From a candidate division WOR-3 bacterium (GTDB taxonomy: Bacteria > Hydrothermota > Tepidihabitantia > SM23-42 > JAOAFX01): a stretch of DNA of 61,189 nucleotides. The notes under the pieces are model-generated. The model searched no databases. It was not told where the DNA came from and saw only the letters and a program-made list of their open reading frames with translations. Location: positions 1 to 61,189 of the forward strand of contig JBDRVV010000017.1 in assembly GCA_039802005.1 (NCBI GenBank). Direction: 5' to 3'. Below, piece by piece: positions 1-9,385 of this stretch (positions are counted from its first letter, which is position 1; each line of letters opens with the position of its first letter). The translations under genes and the position numbers were made by a program.

Positions 1-170
1 ATATCTGCAGACCAAGGTCTGCCATTACAATAAACCATCCAATTATGTAGTGGGCGAGCTTGCTCGCCTTTAGCAGAGTAAACTCTGCCACTACAGGAAC
101 TGATGTAAATTATTGCAGAGTAAACTCTGCCACTACAGAATCCGCTGCAGATCAAGTTATGCCACTACGA
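1..170. repeat. Cluster of short palindromic repeats (GTAGTGGCAGA family)
   Basis: Four or five short palindromes lie end to end. Arms GCAGACC/GGTCTGC are at 7-22, GGCGAGC/GCTCGCC at 53-68, GCAGAGT/ACTCTGC at 73-88 and again at 115-130, and a degenerate copy at about 143-170. Each has 7-bp perfect arms around a 2-base AA or TT centre, and most carry a flanking GTAGTG or CACTAC. The same family recurs at 5768-5790, 18067-18126 and 58640-58662, always outside genes. The function is unknown; they resemble REP-type elements. Confidence 0.85.
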
Positions 171-230
171 ATCTATTTAACCTAAAGAAAGCACTCAATA
201 AAAGTGGAGGCGGAATAGTTTTTATTTTTC

Positions 231-258
231 TTGACAAATTAATATAAATTTGTATAAT
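231..258 (+). promoter_or_regulatory. Promoter of the STAND/SARP-like regulator gene
   Basis: A consensus -35 TTGACA (231-236) and -10 TATAAT (253-258) are separated by 16 bases. The predicted start is near 265, followed almost at once by a weak ribosome site and the ATG at 272, so the leader is only a few bases long. Confidence 0.8.
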
Positions 259-271
259 AATACAGGAAAAA

Positions 272-3200
272 ATGATGTTGTCAAATAAAAGTAAAAATTT
301 TTCAGAACTTCCTTTTATTGGCAGAAACAACGAGTTAAAAATTTTACAGGAAAATCTGCAATCGGCTTTTAATTACCAGGGAAAATGTGTTGTTATTAGT
401 GGTGAGCCTGGTATTGGCAAAACCAGATTGGTGGTGGAATTTTTAAAAAACATTCAGTATAACCCGATTACTTTCAATATCGTATTACAACCCCGGACTT
501 CGGCAAATTTATTATTCACGGAAATTATAAATAATTACCTAAATAGAGCAGGACGGCAAATAAGGGAAATCGTCCAGGTTATTGGTCGTGAAATTTATAA
601 TAATTATTCGGAGGCGATACCTTCATTAAAAGTTTATTTTCCGTATGAACCTGTGCCTAAAAAAACTGAATTCTTAGAAATTTCTCACCATTTCATTGAA
701 TTCATAGAGAAACTTTCCCGATTCTCTTTCATTATTTTTATTTTAGAAGAAATTCAAAATGCAGAGAACGATGTATTTATTTTATTGAATCAACTCATAA
801 ACCGTTTGGATGGGTTGCCAATTTTAATGATCTTGACTTCAGACAATGCTAAAATTATAGATAAATTACAATCAAAAAATCTAATAAAAATTACGCTTGG
901 AAATATTGGTAAAGATGAGATATTACATTTAAATGAAATCATTTTTGCCAATCATTTAGACGATAAATTTTTTGACTGGTTGTTTACTTTAACATACGGG
1001 AATCCACTCTTTCTTAAAGAATATTTATTGATCCTCTTAGAAAAGGGTGTTATTTATTATAATGATTTAGAAGAAAGATGGTGCACCCTGCCAAATTACG
1101 ACAAAATACCAGTTTTTAAAGGGATACCCGACATTTTGAAAATAAGATTTGCAGGATTGAGTAAAAAACAGATTGAATTTCTTGAGACTGCTTCGGCTGT
1201 TGGCGAACGATTTAATCCGCCCATTTTAAAATTGAAGATTAATCTTTTAAATGACCTAACCCGCAGGGGTCTCATAAGAAAAGAGCAAAAAAATTATGTT
1301 TTCAGCCATCCTATTATCAGAGAGGTAATTTATGACAATATTCCTGAAAATAGAAAACTCAATTTACATAAAAAAATGGGCGAATTCTTTGCGAAAAAAA
1401 ATGATAAATTTAATGCACTATTACAATTTGAAAAGGCAAACATTTACAAAGAATGGATGGTAGATTATCTTTTGCATCTCGCAAAAGAAGCTGAGGATTT
1501 AAGGGATTTCGTTCGTGCGGGAAAATTCTTGGAGCAAAGTTTAAATATTGCAGAAAAGATAAAAAATTTTTCTAATAAAAAATCCCTGGAAATTCTTGCT
1601 CGGTACGCCCGGATTAAGCTTAAAATCGGTCTGTACGATGATGCGGTAGGATTAGCAGACCGATATTTAAAGATCTATAAGAATACAAAATTAACTGCAA
1701 ATAGCCAGTTTTTAGACCTCCATTCAACCTTAATTAATGCCCTGGTACGGGCAGGAAAATATAACGAAGCAATTAGGAAAGCAGATGAAATACTATCACA
1801 ATCAAAAAGGTTAAAATTGGAGGCTTATAATGATTTTGTTCTTGACATTATGACCAATAGGGCATTTGCGTTAAAGTATCTTGGTGAATTAGACAAAGCC
1901 ATTGATATAGGCATGACATTGAGAAATAAAATCAACGAGAAAACTCCTCTTATTGCTCAATACTACATCTATAATCTTCTGGGTTCAATATTTAACACCA
2001 CTGGTGATTATCCTAAGGCGATTGAATATCGGATACAGACTTTGCAAATTGCGAAAGAAATAGGTAGCCCTTCGCTTATCGCATCAGCCCAGGGAAATCT
2101 TGGAATTTCTTATATAAATAATTGTGAATTTGAAAAAGGCAAGGAATTTCTATTACAACATCGTGAATTCAGCATTAAGAGCGGTATGATGCGAGAACAG
2201 ATTATGGCTTGTCTCAACCTTGGTGCCTGCCAGCTATTCCAGGGTTATTTAAACCAGGCGGCTGAAGAATTCCAAAATGGCATTGCACTATGCAGAGAAA
2301 CAAATAATCAATCAGACCTAATCTGGTTATTAAAATTTTGTGGTATTGCAATGTTCTTTAAAGGAAATTATGAAAAGGCATTAGAGTTATTTAAGGAAGG
2401 TATTGAACTTGCTAAGAAAATGCATAATCATAGGCTCCAATTTACAATGATGGTATACGAAAGTTTAGTTCTGTCAGTTCTTAACAAGGTAGATGAAATA
2501 AAAACATTATTTGAAGATATTAAAAAGGTATTCGGTAAAAAATATAATGAACATCCACTCTATCATTTAATTGCAGGTATCACTTACTTAAATAACAAAC
2601 AAGAAATCGGATATGGATTAATAAAAAAATCATTAGACATTGCTGAATCGCACCAAGACTATTCGGAATTAATTTTTTTGCTCTACTTCTGCGCGAAATT
2701 GCTGAAAAATAATCCATATAGAATGACACATTTACAAAAAGCAAAATTGATAGCCAGGAGATGTAATATGGCAGGTTGGCTAAAAAAATTGGAGCCCGAT
2801 ATTGAAAAAGTAAAACCACCGGTTCTAAAAATCTTTACATTCTGCAGGATGGATATTCAAAAATTAGACTCAGCAAATCTTACTGTAAAACTTCTAAACT
2901 GGCAGAAATTGAGAGATTTCTTTTCTATTTTATTAATATCAAAAATTGAAGATAAAAAATTGACCCGTGATGAAATTGGGATACTTTTATGGCCCGAACT
3001 TTCTAAGAAGCAGGTTACAAATAACTTCCATGTTTGCCTTTCTGAATTAAAGAAAATAATAGGAAAGGATTACTTTTGCTATGAAAATGGCGTCTACACC
3101 CTTGATAATGTATGGATTGATGCAATTGAATTCTTTGATTTATTGAATGATGCTAAAGTCTTATATTCACAGGGCAAGATTCATATTGCCGAAGAAAAAT

Positions 3201-3559
3201 TAAAGAATGCATTAACACTTTATAAAGGCACTTTTCTTGAAGATTGTTATGGACAATGGGTTGAAGAACTGCGCGAAAAGATAAATCGACAATATCGCCA
3301 GGCGCTCTTTTTATTATCTGAAATATGTTTAAAAAAACTGAAATTTGAAGAGTTAATCGAAAATCTACAAAAAGTTTTAATTTTAGACCCTCTTGATGAG
3401 GAGGCTCATAGGTTTTTAATGAAGGCATATCTGCTCAGTAATGAAAAATCAAAGGCAATATTGCAATACAGGAAATGCGTAGAATTATTTAAAAAAGAGT
3501 ACAACTGCCAGCCATCAGAAGAAACGATAAAACTATATGAAGCGATAAAAGGGAAATAA
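272..3559 (+). CDS. STAND-type AAA ATPase / TPR regulator with C-terminal SARP-like (BTAD) region
   Basis: A 1,095-residue cytoplasmic regulator. Residues 13-330 form an AAA/STAND ATPase with FIGRN at 15-19 and Walker A GEPGIGKT at 44-51. The Walker B region reads ILEEIQNAE, where relatives usually have LEDLQWAD. A long TPR-type helical array (about 390-830) follows. The last 250 residues look like a winged-helix plus bacterial transcriptional activator domain (BTAD) as in SARP/AfsR regulators, with further TPR-like helices. AfsR has the SARP part first; here it is last. Such proteins are signal-dependent transcription factors; the ligand is unknown. It starts at 272 just after a strong promoter; ATG at 275 is an alternative. 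A related ATPase module occurs in the cyclase at 59713. Confidence 0.8.
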   Translation: MMLSNKSKNFSELPFIGRNNELKILQENLQSAFNYQGKCVVISGEPGIGKTRLVVEFLKNIQYNPITFNIVLQPRTSANLLFTEIINNYLNRAGRQIREIVQVIGREIYNNYSEAIPSLKVYFPYEPVPKKTEFLEISHHFIEFIEKLSRFSFIIFILEEIQNAENDVFILLNQLINRLDGLPILMILTSDNAKIIDKLQSKNLIKITLGNIGKDEILHLNEIIFANHLDDKFFDWLFTLTYGNPLFLKEYLLILLEKGVIYYNDLEERWCTLPNYDKIPVFKGIPDILKIRFAGLSKKQIEFLETASAVGERFNPPILKLKINLLNDLTRRGLIRKEQKNYVFSHPIIREVIYDNIPENRKLNLHKKMGEFFAKKNDKFNALLQFEKANIYKEWMVDYLLHLAKEAEDLRDFVRAGKFLEQSLNIAEKIKNFSNKKSLEILARYARIKLKIGLYDDAVGLADRYLKIYKNTKLTANSQFLDLHSTLINALVRAGKYNEAIRKADEILSQSKRLKLEAYNDFVLDIMTNRAFALKYLGELDKAIDIGMTLRNKINEKTPLIAQYYIYNLLGSIFNTTGDYPKAIEYRIQTLQIAKEIGSPSLIASAQGNLGISYINNCEFEKGKEFLLQHREFSIKSGMMREQIMACLNLGACQLFQGYLNQAAEEFQNGIALCRETNNQSDLIWLLKFCGIAMFFKGNYEKALELFKEGIELAKKMHNHRLQFTMMVYESLVLSVLNKVDEIKTLFEDIKKVFGKKYNEHPLYHLIAGITYLNNKQEIGYGLIKKSLDIAESHQDYSELIFLLYFCAKLLKNNPYRMTHLQKAKLIARRCNMAGWLKKLEPDIEKVKPPVLKIFTFCRMDIQKLDSANLTVKLLNWQKLRDFFSILLISKIEDKKLTRDEIGILLWPELSKKQVTNNFHVCLSELKKIIGKDYFCYENGVYTLDNVWIDAIEFFDLLNDAKVLYSQGKIHIAEEKLKNALTLYKGTFLEDCYGQWVEELREKINRQYRQALFLLSEICLKKLKFEELIENLQKVLILDPLDEEAHRFLMKAYLLSNEKSKAILQYRKCVELFKKEYNCQPSEETIKLYEAIKGK

Positions 3560-3597
3560 CTAATAGATTTCCTAATAGGTTATGGATATAATATAGT

Positions 3598-3786
3598 GTG
3601 AAGAAAAATGGTATTTGTATCTGTCCGAAGTGTGGGTTTTCAACGGTTGATAAGAATGAACGGTTCTGTCCGAGTTGCAAAACCAGGTTGATAGATTCCT
3701 GTCCCCATTGTGGTTCTTCTATCCGACATCCGATGGCGCAGTTCTGTCCGGTATGTGGAAAAAAATATATTGCAAAGAAAAAATGA
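3598..3786 (+). CDS. Double zinc-ribbon miniprotein
   Basis: A 62-residue basic protein with four CxxC pairs (CPKC, CPSC, CPHC, CPVC), which form two zinc ribbons. GTG start; a TATAAT at 3587-3592 lies 6 bases upstream, so the message could be leaderless, although no good -35 is visible. There is no catalytic motif; such ribbons usually bind nucleic acid or protein partners. It sits 38 bases after the regulator gene and upstream of the secreted protein at 3909. A real gene is likely from the cysteine pattern; the function is not known. Confidence 0.7.
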   Translation: MKKNGICICPKCGFSTVDKNERFCPSCKTRLIDSCPHCGSSIRHPMAQFCPVCGKKYIAKKK

Positions 3787-3860
3787 ACAAAGTTTTTAAG
3801 AAAGGAGGTGAGATTATAAGGAGGAATAAAATAATATATCTCCATTTGTTGATATTGTCT

Positions 3861-3877
3861 TTCAGCCAAAGGCTGAA
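3861..3877 (+). other. Small hairpin in the leader of the secreted propeller gene
   Basis: A perfect 7-bp stem TTCAGCC/GGCTGAA with a 3-base loop lies about 30 bases before the start codon at 3909 and just before its ribosome site. There is no T-run, so it is not a terminator. It may be a repeat remnant or an mRNA-stability hairpin. Confidence 0.45.
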
Positions 3878-3908
3878 AAGTGAATAAGTAAAAAAGAAAG
3901 GAGAAAAA

Positions 3909-5669
3909 ATGAAGAAATTAATACTTATAACTGGTTTAGCAATATTGTTCTCATTTGTATCCCTCTATGCTGAGAACAATATAAATGGTAATGCCATAAA
4001 ATCTACTCCAACACCATCAACAAAAATTGAGGGTACTATAGACGAAAACATACCGATTATCCCCCACGAAAAAGTCCAAGGCAGTTTAGAATACGAACTT
4101 CCTATGGGAGTTAAATATCTACCGCCGAACCCACCATTGGATAATTCAATCCTTCCCAATCCTGATGATCCTACATCAAATAATACCTATCCAGGATATA
4201 CCCCTGTCATTAATAAACCAAGAAATGAACATTCACAAATATTTGATGGTCCAAGATGGGGAAATGATATTCTCATAGACGATAAAGAAGTTGGTGAGGG
4301 ACAGGATTTTGATGAAGATGAAGTCGATCATGCAATTTATGTCGCATTTGATACATACCATTCTACTAACGACAGTTTAGTGGTATATAAATCGACGAAT
4401 GGTGGAGATACATGGAATTTATTTATCATTGGATTAAACACTGATGGATATATTGGCAATCCAAAGGTTCGGGTTGTACGGGATGCTGGTGGTCAATCCT
4501 GGGTGGTGTTTCTGGGAATATGGTATGAGCCAACTGGTGCGCGCCAACTTTGGTCAAGAAGGGTAAGAACCGATGGTACAGGAGCAACTTTTGAGCAGAT
4601 TGCTGCGGATAGTGTTTTGTTTGCAGACATTGATGGTGATATTGGTACCGGTGCGTGGTGCTATTGCACCTACAGTAAAATTGAACCCGATGGCCAATAT
4701 CAAATATGGACAGCAAGGAATGCTCTTGATGGAACAGGATGGCAAAATAATAGCGCTCAATTTGTTAATATGCCGATTAATCCCTATCCAGCAATCGCTG
4801 CGGGTGCGGGCGGTAATGTAGGTATTGCATTTATTGATAGTTTTTATACAACGACTCAGGAAGTAAGAATCAAAAGAAGTACAAACTATGGGCAATCCTG
4901 GCTTAACTCCGAACCGGTTAGCAATAATGCGGGTGCAGCCATCCTGCGCTATCCCGATATTGGATACACCCATGGTTCCACACAGACCGGTTGGATATTT
5001 GTAACATTTAAATGGCCAACTGAGGACAATATTGCTTACTATTATAGCACCAACAGCGGTGTTAACTGGACATATGGAACGGTAATTACACCAGCGACAG
5101 CAAATGAAAATATGAGCACTTTGCGCTGTTATAAATCAACCGGCACAGGTGCAATCACTGTTGCCTATAATTGTGACCCCGGAGATTCAACGATGTTTAC
5201 CTGGGCAATGTCAACAACCCCAACAAATTTTGATAATGGGGTTAAGATAAATGATTATGGAGCCACCGGACTTTGGCCACCAACCGCGGGTTGGGTTACT
5301 CGTGGTGGAATATATTCTGCAATAATATATAGTGCTATGTCCGCAGGTTATAGACCATATTTTGACTGGTTCGGTAATACCGGCATAGCCGAAGAGAATA
5401 AGCAGGTGAAATCATTATTACTCAGCCTCTCTCCCAATCCCTCAAATGGGCCTGCAAAACTTTCATATACCACAAAGAATCCGGGTATTGTGAAAATATC
5501 TCTTTATGATGCAAGTGGCAGATTAGTTGACATTATTACGAATGATTCTAAATCAGCAGGTACATATACGCTAAATTTAAACAATCAGGAGCTTCCCAAT
5601 GGTATCTACTTTGTGCGGGTTGAAACACCTGAAGGAACTGCGACCAAGACGATGACAATAGTTCGGTAA
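3909..5669 (+). CDS. Secreted beta-propeller (BNR-like) protein with T9SS type A sorting domain
   Basis: A 586-residue secreted protein. It begins with a Sec signal peptide (MKK, hydrophobic core, cleavage near residue 21). A Pro/Asn-rich linker follows, and then about 350 residues of repeated sialidase/BNR-like blades with the S-T-N-G-G-D-TW type motif. The last ~80 residues are a Por secretion type A sorting domain, recognisable from SPNPSNG, then YDASGRLV, NGIYFVRV and a final TMTIVR. Such proteins cross the outer membrane by the type IX system and are anchored or released. No enzymatic residues are identifiable. A ribosome site (AAAGGAG) precedes the ATG. A terminator follows at 5711. Confidence 0.85.
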   Translation: MKKLILITGLAILFSFVSLYAENNINGNAIKSTPTPSTKIEGTIDENIPIIPHEKVQGSLEYELPMGVKYLPPNPPLDNSILPNPDDPTSNNTYPGYTPVINKPRNEHSQIFDGPRWGNDILIDDKEVGEGQDFDEDEVDHAIYVAFDTYHSTNDSLVVYKSTNGGDTWNLFIIGLNTDGYIGNPKVRVVRDAGGQSWVVFLGIWYEPTGARQLWSRRVRTDGTGATFEQIAADSVLFADIDGDIGTGAWCYCTYSKIEPDGQYQIWTARNALDGTGWQNNSAQFVNMPINPYPAIAAGAGGNVGIAFIDSFYTTTQEVRIKRSTNYGQSWLNSEPVSNNAGAAILRYPDIGYTHGSTQTGWIFVTFKWPTEDNIAYYYSTNSGVNWTYGTVITPATANENMSTLRCYKSTGTGAITVAYNCDPGDSTMFTWAMSTTPTNFDNGVKINDYGATGLWPPTAGWVTRGGIYSAIIYSAMSAGYRPYFDWFGNTGIAEENKQVKSLLLSLSPNPSNGPAKLSYTTKNPGIVKISLYDASGRLVDIITNDSKSAGTYTLNLNNQELPNGIYFVRVETPEGTATKTMTIVR

Positions 5670-5683
5670 ATCCAGCAAATGGT

Positions 5684-5703
5684 AGGAGCGGCTTAAAGCC
5701 GCG
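5684..5703. repeat. Short palindrome (GCGGCTTAAAGCCGC)
   Basis: An inverted repeat with GCGGCTT/AAGCCGC arms lies just after the stop of the secreted protein gene and before the terminator. It belongs to the same class of short palindromes seen elsewhere in the window. Confidence 0.6.
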
Positions 5704-5710
5704 ACAATAG

Positions 5711-5740
5711 AAAGGGATGGCTAAAGCCATCCCTTTTTTA
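5711..5740 (+). terminator. Rho-independent terminator after the secreted propeller gene
   Basis: The stem AAAGGGATGGCT/AGCCATCCCTTT with a 2-base loop runs into a T-run. It lies 42 bases after the stop at 5669 and closes the + strand unit before the converging - strand genes. Confidence 0.85.
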
Positions 5741-5767
5741 TCAACATCCATAAGTAAATAAAAAATT

Positions 5768-5986
5768 GTAGTGGCAGAGTTTACTCTGCAAAAATGTCCC
5801 CGAAGGGCAAGGCTTTCTTCAAGAACCGATGGTTCTTTCAGAACCAGAGGTTAGCCTTGCAGCATTTGAATTGGTTAAATTGTTGAATGGTGAATGGTTA
5901 AAAATTAAACAAAGATTTAACTATTTAACCAATTACCAATTGTTTGTTATACAGAGACAACGGGTTTGCCCTACATTTAATATTAA
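5768..5986. repeat. Intergenic repeat-rich region between convergent units
   Basis: I see no gene here. The stretch holds a GTAGTGGCAGAG palindrome (5768-5790), a GGGCAAGGCTTT...GCCTTGC element (about 5805-5861) with an inner AGAACC/GGTTCT palindrome, a GGTTAAAT-rich block (about 5873-5935) like the one at 10763-10841, and a remnant reading GGGTTTGCCCTAC at 5964-5976. It separates the + unit ending at 5740 from moxR ending at 5987. Confidence 0.7.
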
Positions 5987-6985
5987 CTACAGAAAGCTTT
6001 TAAGTAGTTCATCAATAATCCAATCGGATTTTATTCCTTCTGCTTCAGCAGCAAAGTTTGTAATTATCCGGTGTCTTAAGACTGGATGGCATACATAACG
6101 CACATCTTCAAGGTTGGGTGAAAACCTGCCATTCATTGCTGCCTTTGCCTTTGCCCCAAGTATTAAGTATTGTGATGCCCTTGGTCCCGCCCCCCAGGCA
6201 ACAAATTTTTTTATAATTTCAGGCGTTTCTTTATTTTCAGGTCGTGTCCTTTCAACAAATGCAACTGTCTTCTCTATAATCTCATCACTGACCGGCATTC
6301 TGCGAATGATTTTTTGAAGATTAGTAAATTCTTCAGCACCAATAACTTTTTTGAGGTCTGCGGTATATGCTGATGTGGTTGTTTTAACAATCTCAATCTC
6401 TTCATTTTTTTCAGGATATCCAATATTTATCGTAAACATAAACCTATCAAGTTGTGCCTCGGGCAATGGATATGTTCCTTCCTGTTCAATAGGGTTTTGA
6501 GTAGCAAGAACGAAAAATGGGACTGGCAGAGGATAGGTCTCCCCTGCATAAGTTACCTTATATTCCTGCATTGCCTGCAATAATGCTGATTGAGTCTTGG
6601 GCGGTGCACGATTGATTTCATCAGCAAGAACTACATTGGCAAAAATGGGCCCTTTTATAAATCTAAAATTTCTTTTTCCCGTAGTTTTATCTTCCTCTAT
6701 CACTTCTGTGCCGGTTATATCTGATGGCATTAAATCCGGTGTGAATTGTATTCTATTAAATGATAAGTCTACAATCTGTGCTATTGTATTTACGAGCATC
6801 GTTTTGGCAAGACCGGGAACGCCAATAATCAGAGAATGGCCATTGCAAAATAATGAAATAAGCACCTGTTCTATAACTGATTTCTGCCCAATAATTACTT
6901 TGCCTATTTCATTATGTATTTTCTCAACATATTTATTAATTTCTCTGATAGATTCAACTTCTCTATGCTGTGTCATTTTAATCAC
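5987..6985 (-). CDS. moxR: MoxR-family AAA+ ATPase
   Basis: A 332-residue MoxR-type AAA+ ATPase, thought to act as a chaperone that inserts metals or remodels VWA-domain partners. Walker A GVPGLAKT is at 55-62, Walker B LADEINR near 120, sensor 1 is ATQNPIEQEGTYPLPEAQLDRF, and a C-terminal AAA lid follows. The first possible codon (GTG at 6985) overlaps the stop of the upstream gene as GTGA, and an in-frame ATG lies at 6976, so the start is uncertain by three codons. The usual partners (DUF58, VWA proteins) are not in the window. It is the last gene of the rpiB/metallo-hydrolase unit. Confidence 0.92.
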   Translation of the reverse strand: MIKMTQHREVESIREINKYVEKIHNEIGKVIIGQKSVIEQVLISLFCNGHSLIIGVPGLAKTMLVNTIAQIVDLSFNRIQFTPDLMPSDITGTEVIEEDKTTGKRNFRFIKGPIFANVVLADEINRAPPKTQSALLQAMQEYKVTYAGETYPLPVPFFVLATQNPIEQEGTYPLPEAQLDRFMFTINIGYPEKNEEIEIVKTTTSAYTADLKKVIGAEEFTNLQKIIRRMPVSDEIIEKTVAFVERTRPENKETPEIIKKFVAWGAGPRASQYLILGAKAKAAMNGRFSPNLEDVRYVCHPVLRHRIITNFAAEAEGIKSDWIIDELLKSFL

Positions 6986-7857
6986 TCATAATTATCTACA
7001 AATTGACATTTCCCTTCATAAAAATCTTTTCTCTTTGCCTCAAGCAAATCTTCTTTATACCCACGAAATTTCGCAGCCGATTGTATAACAGTGCTATTAT
7101 TTAAATTTTTAAAGTTATCTACAAAATTGTCCCAATGAATATCCCGCAGAAGGTGATGATCAATAATAAGGTTTTTTATCTTCCCATTGTTGATTATTTT
7201 CTTAACATAATTTACCGCACAATCCATATCCGTCTTTTTATAATGTGAACCAACAAGATATGTTGATGGACCATCAAGAATTAATGTTTCTGGTTCATGG
7301 CTTAAAATAAAGTCCACTGGTTCTTCAACTAATGGACCTTGAATATCAGAACTGAAGATAAATTTTGAATCTTCCTCAATTAATACCATAAGAACATAAC
7401 CCAGGCGATTATTCTGTCCGTGAAAGACTGGTTTAGAAAATGTAATTTTCGTACCACCGAAATTGAAGGACATTCCATCCGCAATGACTACCGAACGTGG
7501 TTTTCCTTCGATTTGAGTTAAAAAGAAAGCGGCGCGATTTTTCTGACTTTCATTTATAAACTGCCTCGGATCTTTTATAAAAACTTCTTTATTTAAAAAT
7601 ATTTCTGGTGCATTGGGATTATGGTGGTCATAATGATAATGTGTTATTATGACTAAATCAGATAGCGCTGTCCATTTTTTAATATCTTCCCAGAGCTTTT
7701 TGTGTCGATCAATTTCAACTTTATGGGGCGGCAATGAATAACGGTCTGGAGATAATGAAACGGCAGGATCAATAAATATTTTTATGTCCTTTGTTTCTAC
7801 ATATGTAGCCATACTTCTTGCACCAAGTGAATCAAAGGCAACAGGAAGAACTTTCAT
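6982..7857 (-). CDS. Metallo-beta-lactamase-fold hydrolase, UPF0282-like
   Basis: A 291-residue MBL-fold protein. The metal motif THYHYDHH (72-79) gives the HxHxDH signature, and later His/Asp residues (FHGQ, SSDIQGP, DHH near 240) complete a binuclear site. The overall sequence resembles the UPF0282 family, best known from archaea, whose substrate is not established. The stop overlaps the moxR start by 4 bases, implying translational coupling. rpiB lies 47 bases upstream. The MBL assignment is firm; the family name is from memory and less sure. Confidence 0.8.
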   Translation of the reverse strand: MKVLPVAFDSLGARSMATYVETKDIKIFIDPAVSLSPDRYSLPPHKVEIDRHKKLWEDIKKWTALSDLVIITHYHYDHHNPNAPEIFLNKEVFIKDPRQFINESQKNRAAFFLTQIEGKPRSVVIADGMSFNFGGTKITFSKPVFHGQNNRLGYVLMVLIEEDSKFIFSSDIQGPLVEEPVDFILSHEPETLILDGPSTYLVGSHYKKTDMDCAVNYVKKIINNGKIKNLIIDHHLLRDIHWDNFVDNFKNLNNSTVIQSAAKFRGYKEDLLEAKRKDFYEGKCQFVDNYE

Positions 7858-7904
7858 AATACAAAAAAGGATGCATTATTTATAATAAAATTATTAAAAG
7901 GCAT

Positions 7905-8363
7905 TTAATCTGTTTGTGCTTTGTTTTTCTCAAATCTTTTTATTATATCTAATCTTCGTTTGTGCCTTCCACCTTCAAATGATGTAGTGAAAAAAGTTTC
8001 AATAATAGGTCTCCACTGTCTTTTTAATTTTATTGTGCGTGCTGGTAACACAAGAACATTGGCATCATTATGTGCACGTGCATAATAAGCAAGCTCTTTA
8101 TCTGTGCATATAGCAGCCCTAATACCAGAAACCTTGTTGGCGGTTATCGCCATTCCCTGACCACTAAAACAGATAATAATTCCATATTTTATCTTTTTTC
8201 TCGCTACATCCTGAGCAACTCTCAAGGCAATTTTAGGATAATCAGCCGGCATTTCAGAATCCGTACCATAATCAAATACCTGATATTTATTTTCCAGGAG
8301 ATATTTTTTTATCATAGATTTTAACTTGTATCCTCTATGGTCTGCACCGATCCCTATTTTCAT
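7905..8363 (-). CDS. rpiB: Ribose-5-phosphate isomerase B
   Basis: A 152-residue RpiB/LacAB-type sugar phosphate isomerase that interconverts ribose-5-phosphate and ribulose-5-phosphate. D8-H9 in GADHRG, catalytic base Cys65 in IICFSGQG and H98-N99 in ARAHND match the known active site. The usual CGTGIG loop reads CFSGQG here, with the same length. The length is normal for the family. It follows ilvE after 30 bases and is probably cotranscribed with it and with the metallo-hydrolase downstream. Confidence 0.93.
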   Translation of the reverse strand: MKIGIGADHRGYKLKSMIKKYLLENKYQVFDYGTDSEMPADYPKIALRVAQDVARKKIKYGIIICFSGQGMAITANKVSGIRAAICTDKELAYYARAHNDANVLVLPARTIKLKRQWRPIIETFFTTSFEGGRHKRRLDIIKRFEKNKAQTD

Positions 8364-8393
8364 TTTGCTAACGAGTTAATATCAACCACTCTA

Positions 8394-9317
8394 TTAATAC
8401 ACCTTAGTAAGCCAGTTGTGTTTATCTTCTATTCTGCCTTCAATGATATCAAAGAAATACTTCTGAATCTTTTTTGTGATCGGACCTGCCTTTCCTTCAC
8501 CAATTGTTATTTTGTCAATACTACGAATAGGAGTGACTTCGGCTGCTGAACCGGTGAAGAACACTTCGTCTGCGAGATACAAAAATTCTCTATTCAACAT
8601 TTCCTGAATGAGTGGTATGCCTAAATCTTTGCATAACTGAATTACTGTGTCCCGGGTTATTCCAGGTAATATGCAGGCATGAAGCGGTGGTGTGTAAACA
8701 ACCCCATTTTTTACTGCGAATATGTTCTCACCAGAACCCTCACTAACATATCCGGTATTATCCAGAGCAATCCCTTCAACGAAGCCATAGACTATTGCTT
8801 CCATTTTTATAAGTTGGGAATTCATATAATTAGCACTGCACTTTGCCATTGCTGGAAAAGTATTGGGTGCCATCCGATTCCAGGAGGAAACCATTACATC
8901 AATTCCTTGTTCAAGGGCATCTGCACCAAGATACTTTCCCCACTGAAGTGTTGCAATCGCTACGCAAACCGGACAGGGAAATGGATTAACACCAAGTTCA
9001 TTATAGCCGCGGTAAGCGATTGGTCTAACATAAGCTGACTTTAAGCCATTCTTTTTTATTAATTCAACAATCGCATTGTTTATCTGTTCCTTAGAGTATG
9101 GTATTTCCATACGATATATCTTCGCCGAATTAAAAAGCCGCTCTGTATGTTCTTTCAAACGGAATATAACCGAACCTTTGGGTGTGTCATAACATCTCAA
9201 ACCTTCAAATACACCAGTCCCATAATGTATGACATGCGATAAAATATGAATTTTTGCATCATCCCATTTAACAAAATTTCCATCCATCCAAATATATTCT
9301 GATTTTGGCATTGCCAT
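8394..9317 (-). CDS. ilvE: Branched-chain amino acid aminotransferase
   Basis: A 307-residue fold-type IV PLP aminotransferase for the last step of Val, Leu and Ile synthesis. PLP lysine K159 lies in MAKCSANYMNS. The start motif YGTGVFEGLR, the EGSGENIF loop and the GITRDT phosphate-binding motif are all present. An AGGAGG ribosome site and a clear promoter (9355-9382) precede the ATG at 9317. First gene of the ilvE-rpiB-MBL-moxR unit. Confidence 0.95.
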   Translation of the reverse strand: MAMPKSEYIWMDGNFVKWDDAKIHILSHVIHYGTGVFEGLRCYDTPKGSVIFRLKEHTERLFNSAKIYRMEIPYSKEQINNAIVELIKKNGLKSAYVRPIAYRGYNELGVNPFPCPVCVAIATLQWGKYLGADALEQGIDVMVSSWNRMAPNTFPAMAKCSANYMNSQLIKMEAIVYGFVEGIALDNTGYVSEGSGENIFAVKNGVVYTPPLHACILPGITRDTVIQLCKDLGIPLIQEMLNREFLYLADEVFFTGSAAEVTPIRSIDKITIGEGKAGPITKKIQKYFFDIIEGRIEDKHNWLTKVY

Positions 9318-9354
9318 AGAATTACCTCCTATTTTAGATTATTATTTATTTTTA

Positions 9355-9382
9355 ACTATAATCAATTTAAATCAAAAGTCAA
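9355..9382 (-). promoter_or_regulatory. Promoter of ilvE
   Basis: On the - strand, -35 TTGACT (9377-9382) and -10 TATAGT (9355-9360) are separated by 16 bases. A leader of about 30 bases with a strong ribosome site leads to the ilvE ATG. Confidence 0.75.
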
Positions 9383-9385
9383 GAT

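Noticed and set aside
3675-3887. 70-codon open frame overlapping the zinc-ribbon gene
   Set aside because: The other frame has four CxxC pairs; this one has no motif and runs through the hairpin leader.
5829-6098. 89-codon open frame on the + strand at the end of moxR
   Set aside because: It covers repeat DNA and the antisense of the moxR C-terminus.
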